Assembly: GCF_042646605.1 (NCBI RefSeq)
Contig: NZ_JBHRUG010000031.1
Span: 310,001 to 374,000, forward strand
From: Litchfieldella rifensis
GTDB taxonomy: Bacteria; Pseudomonadota; Gammaproteobacteria; Pseudomonadales; Halomonadaceae
Reading direction: 5' to 3'
DNA length: 64,000 nt
The notes under the pieces were generated by a model. That model had not been told where the DNA came from and ran no database searches. It saw only the letters and a program-made list of their open reading frames with translations. Position 1 is the stretch's first letter; each line of letters opens with the position of its first letter. The position numbers and the translations under genes are program-made. Shown piece after piece: positions 54,664 to 62,825 of this stretch.

Positions 54664-55188
54664 TCAACCTTCCAGGTTCTCGGGCTTGTCCGGATTCATC
54701 CGCAACAGCCGGTTGAGATCATCCAGGACATCGTCAGGCTCGGCGCCAGCAGTATAGCTCAGCACCACCTTGCCCCGCGGGTCCAGCAGCCAGAGTTGCC
54801 CGTCGCTCTGCCAGTCGGGAGCCTCTTGCCACTGCCCCAGAACTTCCCCGGGGAGAGGTGTCGCGGCATCACCGATACGCAGACGCGTGACTCGCGGGGC
54901 TTCACGACCCAGCGCCCGATGCAAACGCCACCACTGATCGGCAAGCGCATCACACGAGGGTGGACAGTCGAAGGCCATGACCCAATCTCCCGCCTCTAGC
55001 ACATGGGGCGCATCGCGCAAGGGCCACTGTGCCAGGGGAGGAACGTCGGGATTGAGCTCACCATGGGCGGTACGCTCTTCAGGAACTCCCAGACGCCATT
55101 CGACCATTACCCAGGCGGTGGCCAGCGGGGCCACGAAAACCGCTATCAGGGCGATTAGTTTCCAGCGTTGACGATTGGCAGCTGTCAT
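54664..55188 (-). CDS. Membrane-anchored thioredoxin-like protein with CxxxC motif (cytochrome oxidase-associated)
   Basis: A 174-residue protein with one N-terminal membrane anchor (about 12-31) and a periplasmic domain. The domain begins with a beta strand ending FDCPPSC, a CxxxC pair at the place of the copper-binding CxxxC of Sco proteins, then RVTRLRIG and LWLLDPRGKVVLSY, the typical thioredoxin-fold strands. This suggests a small Sco-like protein that helps metal or thiol chemistry at CuA. The usual Sco His was not identified. ATG 55188 follows AGGAG, which overlaps the surf1 stop; GTG 55197 is less likely. It is in the surf1-ctaA operon. Confidence 0.7.
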   Translation of the reverse strand: MTAANRQRWKLIALIAVFVAPLATAWVMVEWRLGVPEERTAHGELNPDVPPLAQWPLRDAPHVLEAGDWVMAFDCPPSCDALADQWWRLHRALGREAPRVTRLRIGDAATPLPGEVLGQWQEAPDWQSDGQLWLLDPRGKVVLSYTAGAEPDDVLDDLNRLLRMNPDKPENLEG

Positions 55189-55193
55189 CGATC

Positions 55194-55922
55194 TCACTCC
55201 TGCATGCTTGAGCCGGTTGCTCGCTCCTGACGATCATCGCGATAGAAAAGATGCCGTCCTCCCACCAGCATCACCACCAGCGCGGTAGCCGCCAACCCCC
55301 ACCATTGCACGGCATAGCCCAAGTGGCGGCTGGGCGGCATCACATTGGGTTGCCACCAGGGTTTCAGAGCACCGCCTCCCTGCTCGAGATGTACCCAGCC
55401 ATCATGGGCAAAATCGGGCAGCGACGACCAGGCAGCCAGGTCGATGCTCTGCAGCCTGCGACCTTCCTGATTGTCACCAAAGACCAAGGCATCGTCGTTT
55501 GCTGGCTGCCACTGGCCACTGAGGCGTACCGTTCCCGCTGGCGTCGCGACGCTTGGCTCGTCACGAGTGGGGCCGGTAGGCAAGTAGCCGCGCTGAATCA
55601 ACCACAAGCGACCGTCCTCTCCCCGCAGAGGGGTCAGCGCCGCCACACCAACCCGGCCATCGACGACCCGGTTATCGAGGAAGTAGGTCTCCTCGGCCAG
55701 ATATTCTCCGCTCAGCACGATGCGCGCCCCCTCCGGAGGGGTGTTCTGTGGCGCCTGAAGCTCCGGGGCCTCGTGCAGGCGCGCCAGATAGGCACGCTTG
55801 TCTCCCGCTCGCTCCCACTGCCATGTCCCAAGCCCCACGCCTAGCACGACCACTAGCCCCCAGAACAGCCACCAGAAGCTTTGCCGCTTGACATCATGCC
55901 CTCTCTTGCTTGAACTGATCAC
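55194..55922 (-). CDS. SURF1 family oxidase assembly protein
   Basis: A 242-residue membrane protein with two membrane helices, near residues 15-33 and at the C-terminus (about 206-225), flanking a periplasmic domain with GTWQWERAGDKRAYL, GEYLAEETYFLDNR and RGYLP, all typical of SURF1. It takes part in inserting heme A into subunit I. The start is GTG 55922, six bases after GAGG. The frame extends upstream to 56093 but overlaps the DUF2909 gene and has no site. Only 22 bases separate it from the divergent DUF2909 start. Confidence 0.9.
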   Translation of the reverse strand: MISSSKRGHDVKRQSFWWLFWGLVVVLGVGLGTWQWERAGDKRAYLARLHEAPELQAPQNTPPEGARIVLSGEYLAEETYFLDNRVVDGRVGVAALTPLRGEDGRLWLIQRGYLPTGPTRDEPSVATPAGTVRLSGQWQPANDDALVFGDNQEGRRLQSIDLAAWSSLPDFAHDGWVHLEQGGGALKPWWQPNVMPPSRHLGYAVQWWGLAATALVVMLVGGRHLFYRDDRQERATGSSMQE

Positions 55923-55944
55923 ATTCTGCCTCACGGAGCTCTTC

Positions 55945-56136
55945 ATGCTGAAAGCACTGATTGCACTGGTCTTTCTGGCCATGCTCACCAGTCTGGTGGC
56001 AGGCGCCGGCTTCTTGCTACGCGACCAAAGTCGCTCGCGCCGCTTACTGACATCGCTCAAGGTGCGCGTCGCCATGGCCAGCTTACTGGTCATCTTGCTG
56101 CTCTATGGTTTCTATATCGGCGATCTCGGGGGGTAA
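55945..56136 (+). CDS. Twin transmembrane protein, DUF2909 family
   Basis: A 63-residue protein with two membrane helices (about 4-25 and 41-59) separated by a basic loop RDQSRSRR. Such DUF2909 genes sit between coxC and surf1 in pseudomonads and relatives, usually in the opposite direction. GGAG lies six bases before ATG 55945. It has its own terminator. A role in oxidase assembly is only suggested by location. Its promoter must overlap surf1's 5' coding part. Confidence 0.8.
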   Translation: MLKALIALVFLAMLTSLVAGAGFLLRDQSRSRRLLTSLKVRVAMASLLVILLLYGFYIGDLGG

Positions 56137-56146
56137 AGCGACCCGT

Positions 56147-56171
56147 GGACCGCTTTGAGGGCGGTCCTTTT
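56147..56171 (+). terminator. Terminator after the DUF2909 gene
   Basis: GGACCGC (56147-56153) and GCGGTCC (56161-56167) form a 7-bp stem with a seven-base loop, followed by TTTT. It is 11 bases past the stop codon of the plus-strand gene. Confidence 0.75.
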
Positions 56172-56208
56172 CGGTCTTCGGTCATCTCGGCCTCTGGCTC
56201 GTCAGGGC

Positions 56209-57069
56209 TTAGAATACATAGACGAACAGGAACAAACCGATCCACACCACATCCACGAAATGCCAGTACCAGGCTGCCGCCTCGAAGGCAAAGTGGTTGT
56301 CGCGAGTGAAGTGTCCCTTGATCACGCGCGACAGAATCACCGCCAACGTGATGGCGCCGACAGTCACGTGAAGGCCATGAAATCCCGTCATCAGAAAGAA
56401 GGTCGAGCCATAGATCCCGGCCTCGAGGGTAATACCATAATGCGTATACGCCTCATGGTATTCGAATCCCTGGACCAGCAGGAAACATACCCCCAGCAGC
56501 AGGGTACCTATCAACCAATTGCGGGCAGTCAGGCGATACCCTTCCTTCAAGGCCTCGTGCGCAATGGTCAGGGTGATGCTGGAAGTGACCAGGAACAGTG
56601 TATTGACCAACGGCAACTGCCAGGGACTGACCGCCTCATGAGGCCCGCTGATATCGCTGCCCGGTGGGTTCATCAGCGGCCAACTCGCAGTGAAATCCGG
56701 CCACAGCAGTGCCGTCACTCCCTTGGCCCCCTCACCATCCAGCCAGGGCACCGCAAAGGTACGCACGTAGAACAAGGAACCAAAGAAGGCAGCGAAGAAC
56801 ATCACTTCCGAAAAGATGAACCATCCCATTCCCCAACGAAAGGAACGGTCCATCTGGGCATCATAGAGGCCTCCACGCGACTCGCGCACGACATCGCGAA
56901 ACCACATCCACATGACGGTCAGCACGGCAACCAGTCCCACCAACATGACCAGGCTTCCACTGCCATGCACCAGCATCGTGCCGATACCCACCATCATGGT
57001 CCCCACTGCCAGTGAACCTAGTGCAGGCCACTTGCTGCTCGCCGGAACGTAGTAGCTGCCACCACTCAT
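56209..57069 (-). CDS. coxC: Cytochrome c oxidase subunit III
   Basis: A 286-residue membrane protein with seven hydrophobic segments. Family hallmarks are FGWGMGWFIFSEVMFF-type sequence (here RWGMGWFIFSEVMFFAAFF near 97), GFHGLHVTVGA near 220, and the C-terminal WYWHFVDVVWIGLFLFVYVF. AAGGAGGTGA is just upstream of its ATG. Its start overlaps the ctaG stop by four bases (ATGA). It belongs to the complete aa3-type operon. Confidence 0.96.
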   Translation of the reverse strand: MSGGSYYVPASSKWPALGSLAVGTMMVGIGTMLVHGSGSLVMLVGLVAVLTVMWMWFRDVVRESRGGLYDAQMDRSFRWGMGWFIFSEVMFFAAFFGSLFYVRTFAVPWLDGEGAKGVTALLWPDFTASWPLMNPPGSDISGPHEAVSPWQLPLVNTLFLVTSSITLTIAHEALKEGYRLTARNWLIGTLLLGVCFLLVQGFEYHEAYTHYGITLEAGIYGSTFFLMTGFHGLHVTVGAITLAVILSRVIKGHFTRDNHFAFEAAAWYWHFVDVVWIGLFLFVYVF

Positions 57070-57632
57070 GCGTCACCTCCTTTACCAGACGCGGCCTGCG
57101 CCTGTAGCTGTGCTTGGGCACCCGATACGGGATACAGGGTATAGACCAGGGTTACCGTCTTGATCTCGTCAGGTAGGTCCCGGGTCAACTGAAACACCAA
57201 GGGCATTTCGACCCGCTCACCGGCCTGAAGATGCTGCTGCTCGAAACAGAAGCAAACCACCTTGCGCAGATGCAGGGAGGCCTGTGAAGGCGACACACTG
57301 GGAACCGCACGGCCTGACAATGCTTCATCGCTCTGATTGGTGAAGGTGAAATTGACCTCGGCGGACTGGCCGGGATGTATACGGATCTGCGAATGCTCCA
57401 CGTCCAGGCGCCAGGGCAAGCCACCTCCCGAGCGGGTGATGAATTGCACGTTGATATAGCGCGAGGTGTCGACCTCCTCGTTGACGAGCGACCTGGCCCT
57501 GTCGCTCACCTTGCCGTTGAGGCCCGTCACCTGGCAGAAGACGTCATACAGCGGCACCAGCGCGAAGGCAAAGGCGAACATGCCGATCAAGGCTATCACC
57601 GTGCGAAAGACCGTTCGCTGAACCGGGTTCAT
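57066..57632 (-). CDS. ctaG: Cytochrome c oxidase assembly protein CtaG (Cox11)
   Basis: A 188-residue copper chaperone that loads CuB of subunit I. One N-terminal membrane helix (about 8-28) with YDVFCQVTGLNG after it leads to a periplasmic immunoglobulin-like domain. The copper-binding motif CFCFEQQ is near residue 129. Both are diagnostic for Cox11. ATG 57632 is chosen from family length; the frame upstream shows no conserved sequence. It lies between coxA (55 bases) and coxC (4-base overlap). Confidence 0.95.
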   Translation of the reverse strand: MNPVQRTVFRTVIALIGMFAFAFALVPLYDVFCQVTGLNGKVSDRARSLVNEEVDTSRYINVQFITRSGGGLPWRLDVEHSQIRIHPGQSAEVNFTFTNQSDEALSGRAVPSVSPSQASLHLRKVVCFCFEQQHLQAGERVEMPLVFQLTRDLPDEIKTVTLVYTLYPVSGAQAQLQAQAASGKGGDA

Positions 57633-57687
57633 GGCGCTACTCCCCCCGCCCCTAGGCATTGGCGGCGCATGAGCTGTCTGATTGCTG

Positions 57688-59319
57688 TCAGTGGGCGATC
57701 GGCTTGAAGTCCGGTGGCGTGTCGAAGGTGTGCAGAGGAGCCGGGCACGGCACGCTCCACTCCAGATCCTCCGCGCCATCCCAGGCTTTGGCGGGCGCTT
57801 TCTCACCGCCGCGCACGCACTTGACGACTACCCATATGAACAGTAACTGCGATGCTCCAAACAGGAAGGCGCCGAGGCTGGACACCATATTGAAGTCGGC
57901 GAACTGCAACGCGTAGTCGGGAATACGACGCGGCATGCCGGCCAGCCCCGAGAAGTGCATGGGGAAGAACGTCAGGTTGACGCCGATGATGGACAGCCAG
58001 AAGTGCCAGCGACCCAGGCGTTCGTCGGCGTAGTGGCCTGTCCACTTCGGCAGCCAGTAATAGGCTCCAGCCATGATGGCGAACACCGCACCGGGGACCA
58101 GCACATAATGGAAGTGAGCAACCACGAAATAAGTATCGTGATACTGAAAATCCGCCGGGGAGATGGCCAGCATCAACCCGGAGAAGCCGCCGATGGTGAA
58201 CAGCACCACGAATGCCAGAGCGAACAGCATCGCCGTTTCAAAAGTGATCGAGCCACGGAACAGGGTCGTGATCCAGTTGAACACCTTCACCCCGGTCGGT
58301 ATGGCAATCAGCATCGTGGTGTACATGAAGAACAGTTCCGCCACGAGGGGCAGGCCGACCACGAACATGTGATGCGCCCAGACCAGGAACGACAGGATGG
58401 CGATCGAGGCCGTGGCATAGACCATGGAGGCGTAACCGAACAACGGCTTGCGAGCGAAGGTCGGGATGATCGCCGACACGATGCCGAAGGCCGGCAGGAT
58501 CATGATATAGACCTCGGGGTGGCCGAAAAACCAGAACAAGTGCTGGAACAGCACCGGGTCCCCGCCACCGGCGGCATTGAAGAAGCTGGTGCCGAAATTG
58601 ATGTCCATCAGCATCATGGTGATCACCCCGGCCAGCACCGGCATCACCGCGATCAGCAGGAAGGCGGTGATCAACCAGGTCCACACGAACAGCGGCATGT
58701 CCATCAGGCGCATGCCCGGCGCCCGCAGGTTGAGGATGGTGGCGATGATGTTGATCGCCCCCAGGATCGAACTGATCCCGGCCATATGCAACGAGAGAAT
58801 GAAGAAAGTGGTCGACGGTGGTGCATAGGTGGTCGACAGCGGCGCATAGAAGGTCCAGCCGAAGTTGGGCCCTCCGCCTGGCATCAGGAGGGTCGACAGC
58901 AGCAAGGTGAAGGCCACCGGCAACAGCCAGAAACTGAAGTTGTTGAGCCGCGGCAACGCCATGTCCGGGGCGCCGACCTGCAATGGAATCATCCAGTTGG
59001 CCAGGCCGGTGAAGGCCGGCATGACCGCGCCGAACACCATGATCAGGCCATGCATGGTGGTCATCTGGTTGAAGAACTCCGGCTGCACCAGTTGCAGTCC
59101 CGGTTGAAACAGCTCGGCCCGCACCACCAGCGCAAAGATCCCGCCGATCAAGAACATGGTCAGTGAAAAGACCAGATAGAGCGTACCGATTTCCTTGTGA
59201 TTGGTCGTCAACAGCCAGCGCCAGAGACCGCCCGGCCGGTAATGCTCTTCATGAGCGATGCCGCCAGCAGAGGCCGTGCTGTGCTCCAGAGTCGGTTTGG
59301 GTGGCAAATTCGAAGCCAT
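57688..59319 (-). CDS. coxA: Cytochrome c oxidase subunit I (aa3 type)
   Basis: A 543-residue catalytic subunit with twelve membrane helices. Heme a ligand His is in MTTMHGLIMVFG (about 91). The CuB-His cross-link region is HPEVYIMILPAFG (about 270), then HHMFVVG (about 320), and the heme a3/heme a histidines are in VVAHFHYVLV (about 405). The K-channel and D-channel region looks typical for A-type oxidases. AGGAG lies just upstream of the ATG. It lies between coxB and ctaG. Confidence 0.98.
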   Translation of the reverse strand: MASNLPPKPTLEHSTASAGGIAHEEHYRPGGLWRWLLTTNHKEIGTLYLVFSLTMFLIGGIFALVVRAELFQPGLQLVQPEFFNQMTTMHGLIMVFGAVMPAFTGLANWMIPLQVGAPDMALPRLNNFSFWLLPVAFTLLLSTLLMPGGGPNFGWTFYAPLSTTYAPPSTTFFILSLHMAGISSILGAINIIATILNLRAPGMRLMDMPLFVWTWLITAFLLIAVMPVLAGVITMMLMDINFGTSFFNAAGGGDPVLFQHLFWFFGHPEVYIMILPAFGIVSAIIPTFARKPLFGYASMVYATASIAILSFLVWAHHMFVVGLPLVAELFFMYTTMLIAIPTGVKVFNWITTLFRGSITFETAMLFALAFVVLFTIGGFSGLMLAISPADFQYHDTYFVVAHFHYVLVPGAVFAIMAGAYYWLPKWTGHYADERLGRWHFWLSIIGVNLTFFPMHFSGLAGMPRRIPDYALQFADFNMVSSLGAFLFGASQLLFIWVVVKCVRGGEKAPAKAWDGAEDLEWSVPCPAPLHTFDTPPDFKPIAH

Positions 59320-59374
59320 CGGAAATCTCCTGTCCTGTCAAAGATACCCAGAGGGAAAATCCTGTCATGAGCGA

Positions 59375-60490
59375 CTATTCGAGCAGTGACTGGATTTCCG
59401 ACGGTTGCACCACGTCGCCGCTTTCATTTCCCCAGGCATTGCGCTCGTAGGTGATGACGGCTGCCAGCTCCACGGGGTTGAGGTTGCTGCGGTATGCCGC
59501 CATGGGTGTCCCGGAGACACCGTTCAATACCACATCGATGTGCCGGTCGATATCGTTCAGGATACCCTCGTTGCCCGCCAGCGCCGGGAAGGTGGGCTCG
59601 ACCCCCGAGCCGTCTGGCTGATGGCAGGTTGCACAGATCGAGCCATAGACCTGTTCGCCTCGTTCCATCAGCTCATCCATTTGCCACTCGCGATCGACAC
59701 CGCTCGCTTCGGCTTCGGCTGCCGCCTGCCGCTCGGCCAGCCAGGTATCGAACTCCCCTTCCTCCATGGCATGCACCACGACCGGCATGAACGCATGATC
59801 CTTGCCGCAGAGCTCGGCACACTGGCCACGATAGATCCCGGGCTCATTGATACGCACCCAGTTCTCGTTGACGAATCCCGGGATGGCGTCCTGCTTGACG
59901 GCGAGCTCGGGAACCCACCAGGAATGGATGACATCATCGGACGTCATCAGGAAGCGGACCTTGCGGTCGACCGGCAGCACCAAAGGCTCGTCGACATCGA
60001 GAAGATAATGTTCGGTCCGCTCCTCTTCACCCCGCACCTGGGCGCGAGGTGTGCTCAGGTTCGAGGTGAAGGAGACGTTCTCACCCAGATAGTCATAACG
60101 CCAGCGCCACTGCTGGCCGGTGATCATCACGTCCAGATCGGCTTCCGAGGCATCGTACATGCGCTTGAGCGTGGCCGTGGCCGGCAACGCCATGCCCACC
60201 AGAATCAGCAGCGGGATCGCCGTCCAGATCACTTCGACGGTGGTATGTTCATGGAAGTTGGCGGACTTGGCGCCCTGCGAGCGGCGATAACGGAACAGGG
60301 AAAAGAACATCATCCCGAACACCGCGACCCCGATCACCACGCAGATCCAGAAGATCGTCATGTGCAACGCATGGATCTCACGGCTGACATCGGTGACCCC
60401 CACCGGCATGTTCCAGCCATTGGCCAAGGTGGCTGACGCCAGCCCCAGGAAACATCCCCCACCCGTCAACCAAACGAGCGTCTTGCGCAT
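59375..60490 (-). CDS. coxB: Cytochrome c oxidase subunit II with fused cytochrome c domain
   Basis: A 371-residue subunit II. A signal peptide (to about residue 24) is followed by two membrane helices (about 42-65 and 83-103). The CuA site is CAELCGKDHAFM (two Cys, His and Met; about 227-238). After a charged linker, a C-terminal cytochrome c domain has CATCH (about 297-301) and a distal Met in GTPMAAY. This is the caa3 arrangement. AAGGAGGGG is four bases before ATG 60490, so the longer frame is not coding. It begins the minus-strand cox operon. Confidence 0.96.
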   Translation of the reverse strand: MRKTLVWLTGGGCFLGLASATLANGWNMPVGVTDVSREIHALHMTIFWICVVIGVAVFGMMFFSLFRYRRSQGAKSANFHEHTTVEVIWTAIPLLILVGMALPATATLKRMYDASEADLDVMITGQQWRWRYDYLGENVSFTSNLSTPRAQVRGEEERTEHYLLDVDEPLVLPVDRKVRFLMTSDDVIHSWWVPELAVKQDAIPGFVNENWVRINEPGIYRGQCAELCGKDHAFMPVVVHAMEEGEFDTWLAERQAAAEAEASGVDREWQMDELMERGEQVYGSICATCHQPDGSGVEPTFPALAGNEGILNDIDRHIDVVLNGVSGTPMAAYRSNLNPVELAAVITYERNAWGNESGDVVQPSEIQSLLE

Positions 60491-60641
60491 CGGCCCCTCC
60501 TTGTCATTGTCATGCCTACCTTGGAGCGTTGTGGCAATATTAGGCGTGTCTTTAACGTCTATAGAAAAGGATTGCAAGTCGAATGGCAAGCGTCCCTGGC
60601 GGTTTGCCAAACGCGAGCATCAACGCTAGGACACGGCAGCG

Positions 60642-60815
60642 TCAGCGAGCGGCCATGATCGCCACGCCGGCCATCAGGATCACCAGCACCACCCCCATGG
60701 CGACGCCTACCGCGACGAAGGTCTTGGGCTTGCCATGCTCGAAATCCCGTTGACGCTGACTTTCCTTCTGTACGCCGAAAAACGCCGCCAGCACTGACTT
60801 GATCACTTCCCACAT
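60642..60815 (-). CDS. DUF2970 family small membrane protein
   Basis: A 57-residue protein with one membrane helix at about residues 32-54. The N-terminal half (MWEVIKSVLAAFFGVQ and FEHGKPKTF) fits DUF2970, a family often found near cytochrome oxidase genes in Halomonas and pseudomonads. ATG 60815 is chosen because GAGG precedes it at six bases; ATG 60827 is possible. It lies 151 bases upstream of coxB and could be first in its transcript. Function unknown. Confidence 0.72.
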   Translation of the reverse strand: MWEVIKSVLAAFFGVQKESQRQRDFEHGKPKTFVAVGVAMGVVLVILMAGVAIMAAR

Positions 60816-60988
60816 CGGAGGCCTCATACTTCAGGGATTAACGAAAGAGCGCCCACCGGACCTAGCGTCCGCTTCCCTTGTCGCATGTCAAACAGAACAT
60901 CGTTCGGATATACCATTTGCAACAACTTGCTGGCTCCTCAGCCACTATACTCAGGATTGCACTTGACACTATAAGTGAGGGCGAAGAC

Positions 60989-61357
60989 ATGACAACCGCA
61001 ATGCATGACGTTGCCCCGGTGGGAGAGCCTGTTTTCGAGGTAACTCAACCGGTCGTCGAATGGTGGATGCAGCACTGGATGGATGCCGCTACTCCCATGG
61101 CTCGCATGCAGCTAGCATGGATGGAAACCGTCGGCGAGGCCATTCAGCATGAAGCCGAATTCCTGACGGCTTGCGCCATGTCTAGCGAGAGGATGGCCAA
61201 GTGCTTCATGGATCAGGAGATGCACAAGGATCCCGCCACACTAGGCGAGTGTTATCACAATATGGTCAAGCAAGTGACCGACGCCCATCTGACCCGGATG
61301 GGAAAGGTCACCGAACTGTCGAACGAGTTCCGAGAGCGAGTCTGGGAAGAGCTTTGA
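60989..61357 (+). CDS. Small helical protein of unknown function, possibly phasin-like
   Basis: A 122-residue soluble protein with an amphipathic, methionine- and tryptophan-rich middle (EWWMQHWMDAATPMARMQLAW) and long helices without glycine. This resembles the build of phasins, which coat polyhydroxyalkanoate granules, but no clear family motif was recognised. GAGGG is seven bases before ATG 60989. It has its own terminator and is divergent from the DUF2970 gene. Other genes for 3-hydroxybutyrate turnover in the window make a granule-associated role plausible but unproven. Confidence 0.6.
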   Translation: MTTAMHDVAPVGEPVFEVTQPVVEWWMQHWMDAATPMARMQLAWMETVGEAIQHEAEFLTACAMSSERMAKCFMDQEMHKDPATLGECYHNMVKQVTDAHLTRMGKVTELSNEFRERVWEEL

Positions 61358-61381
61358 TTGGCCTCTTATGTGCATGACTAT

Positions 61382-61413
61382 GGGGTGTCCACTGCCGCGG
61401 CCACCCCTTTTTA
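61382..61413 (+). terminator. Terminator after the phasin-like gene
   Basis: GGGGTG (61382-61387) pairs with CACCCC (61402-61407) around a GC-rich loop that includes the self-complementary GCCGCGGC. It is followed by TTTTTATT. It lies 25 bases after the stop codon. Confidence 0.75.
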
Positions 61414-61473
61414 TTCCCGACAGACTCATCAACCTGCATTACGATCATCGCCACACCAGCATCCCTTGACGCA

Positions 61474-61508
61474 AAAAGCCGCTCCGGACGAATCCGTAAG
61501 CGGCTTTT
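61474..61508 (-). terminator. Terminator after tRNA-Pro
   Basis: AAAAGCCGCT (61474-61483) pairs with AGCGGCTTTT (61499-61508). On the minus strand the hairpin begins 11 bases after the tRNA 3' end and is followed by five U. It could also act on plus-strand transcripts. Confidence 0.85.
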
Positions 61509-61519
61509 CTGAAGATAGT

Positions 61520-61596
61520 TGGTCGGAGCGACAGGATTCGAACCTGCGACCTCTGCAACCCCATTGCAGCGCGCTACCAAGCTGCGCCACGCTCCG
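61520..61596 (-). tRNA. tRNA-Pro, anticodon GGG
   Basis: A 77-base tRNA read on the minus strand. The acceptor stem pairs CGGAGCG with CGCTCCG, followed by A and an encoded CCA (61520-61522). The D-arm reads GCGCAGCTTGGTAGCGC, and the anticodon stem CTGCA/TGCAG encloses loop ATGGGGT, giving anticodon GGG. The T-arm has GGTTCGAATCC. The C1-G72 pair and A73 are typical of bacterial tRNA-Pro. It reads CCC and CCU codons. Confidence 0.97.
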
Positions 61597-61709
61597 ACTC
61601 GTCTCACGGCATGCCCCGAGAACGAGGCGTATACTACCTGGGTTCCCGGCAAATGGAAAGCCCCTTTTGGGCTTGCCTTTCAAAAGCTTGCCAGCGGCAA
61701 GCCGAAGAG

Positions 61710-62027
61710 TCAGTGGAAGAAGAACTCCAGGCGAGCCAGTAGCGTATAACGACTCTCGAGCGCCATCAGGCCCATGAAGAACACCAATACGCCGGGAGGC
61801 ACCAGAACGACACAGATGATCGCCAGGCGTTCCCAGACCATATGCATGAAGACCGCCATGATCAGGCCCGCCTTCATCAGCATGAACGCGGTGATCAACG
61901 TCCACTTCAGATAGCCCTCGAGGCCGACATAGTCCACCAGATAGGAGAATAAGCTGAGTACGAACAACAGGAACCACACCCATAGATAGATACCGATGGG
62001 GTGTTGTTGAGCTTCTGCATGCGCCAT
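61710..62027 (-). CDS. Cytochrome c oxidase subunit IV family protein
   Basis: A 105-residue protein with three membrane helices (about 14-36, 42-62 and 76-95). PIGIYLWVWFLLFVLSLFSY and KAGLIMAVFMHM are typical of prokaryotic subunit IV (COX4 pro/CyoD-like). GGAGG is five bases before ATG 62027. It is the last gene of a second oxidase operon and lies 60 bases after the preceding subunit III-type gene. Its role in the complex is accessory. Confidence 0.85.
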   Translation of the reverse strand: MAHAEAQQHPIGIYLWVWFLLFVLSLFSYLVDYVGLEGYLKWTLITAFMLMKAGLIMAVFMHMVWERLAIICVVLVPPGVLVFFMGLMALESRYTLLARLEFFFH

Positions 62028-62087
62028 GTCGTCCTCCACTGGTATCGCACGAGACGCCAACACGCGATGTCGGCTCGCGTACGACAC

Positions 62088-62795
62088 TCACCAAAGATAG
62101 AAGAACGCGAAGATGAAGACCCAGACCAGATCGACGAAGTGCCAGTACAGGCCCAACGTCTCGACCATCTCGTAGCGCCCCTTTCGCCCGGTCAAGAAGC
62201 CGGGGCGGGCAGCATCCAGCGAGCCGCGCATGACCTTGAACGTCATGATGATCAGGAAGATGACGCCAATGGTGACATGCGTGCCGTGAAAGCCGGTGAT
62301 CAGGAAGAAGGAAGCCCCGAACTGGGGAGCTCCCCAAGGGTTGGACCAGGGCCTGACCCCCTCGTGGATGAGCTTGGTCCACTCGAATGCCTGCATACCG
62401 ACGAACGAAGCCCCGAGCAAGGCGGTCAGCACCAGCAGGGTCGCCGTCACGCGGCGGTTCTTCTCATAGCCGAATTTGACCGCCAAGGCCATGGTGCCGC
62501 TGCTGCTGATCAGGATGAAGGTCATGATGGCGATCAGCAGCAACGGCACATTCTGCTCACCGACATGCAGGGCGAACACCTCGCCGGTATCTGGCCAGGC
62601 GTCGGTGGACGAGATCCGTACCGTCATGTAGCCGATCAGAAAGCACGCGAAGATGAAGATGTCGCTGAGCAGGAACAGCCACATCATCGCCTTGCCCCAG
62701 GGAACCTTCTTGAACGCCCGCTGATCCGACGCCCAGTCCGCTGCCAGGCCTTTCATGCCCGACAGTGATGGGCTACGGGAATCTATCTCAGACAT
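62088..62795 (-). CDS. Heme-copper oxidase subunit III family protein (second oxidase, distal copy)
   Basis: A 235-residue membrane protein with five to six helices. MMWLFLLSDIFIFACFLIGY and GFHGTHVTIGVIFLI (about 157) and the C-terminal YWHFVDLVWVFIFAFFYLW match subunit III. GAGGAGG is five bases before ATG 62795. It is 30 bases downstream of another subunit III-type gene. The two are clearly different in sequence, so this is not a recent duplicate. Confidence 0.88.
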   Translation of the reverse strand: MSEIDSRSPSLSGMKGLAADWASDQRAFKKVPWGKAMMWLFLLSDIFIFACFLIGYMTVRISSTDAWPDTGEVFALHVGEQNVPLLLIAIMTFILISSSGTMALAVKFGYEKNRRVTATLLVLTALLGASFVGMQAFEWTKLIHEGVRPWSNPWGAPQFGASFFLITGFHGTHVTIGVIFLIIMTFKVMRGSLDAARPGFLTGRKGRYEMVETLGLYWHFVDLVWVFIFAFFYLW

Positions 62796-62825
62796 TGCCG
62801 CCTCCTCGCCGCGACGGGGCAACGT

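Noticed and set aside
55923..56093. Longer N-terminus for SURF1 up to 56093
   Set aside because: It would overlap the whole DUF2909 gene and has no conserved residues; GTG 55922 has a good ribosome site.
57955..59166. A 403-codon frame opposite coxA
   Set aside because: His/Gln/Arg-rich antisense translation of a conserved subunit I.
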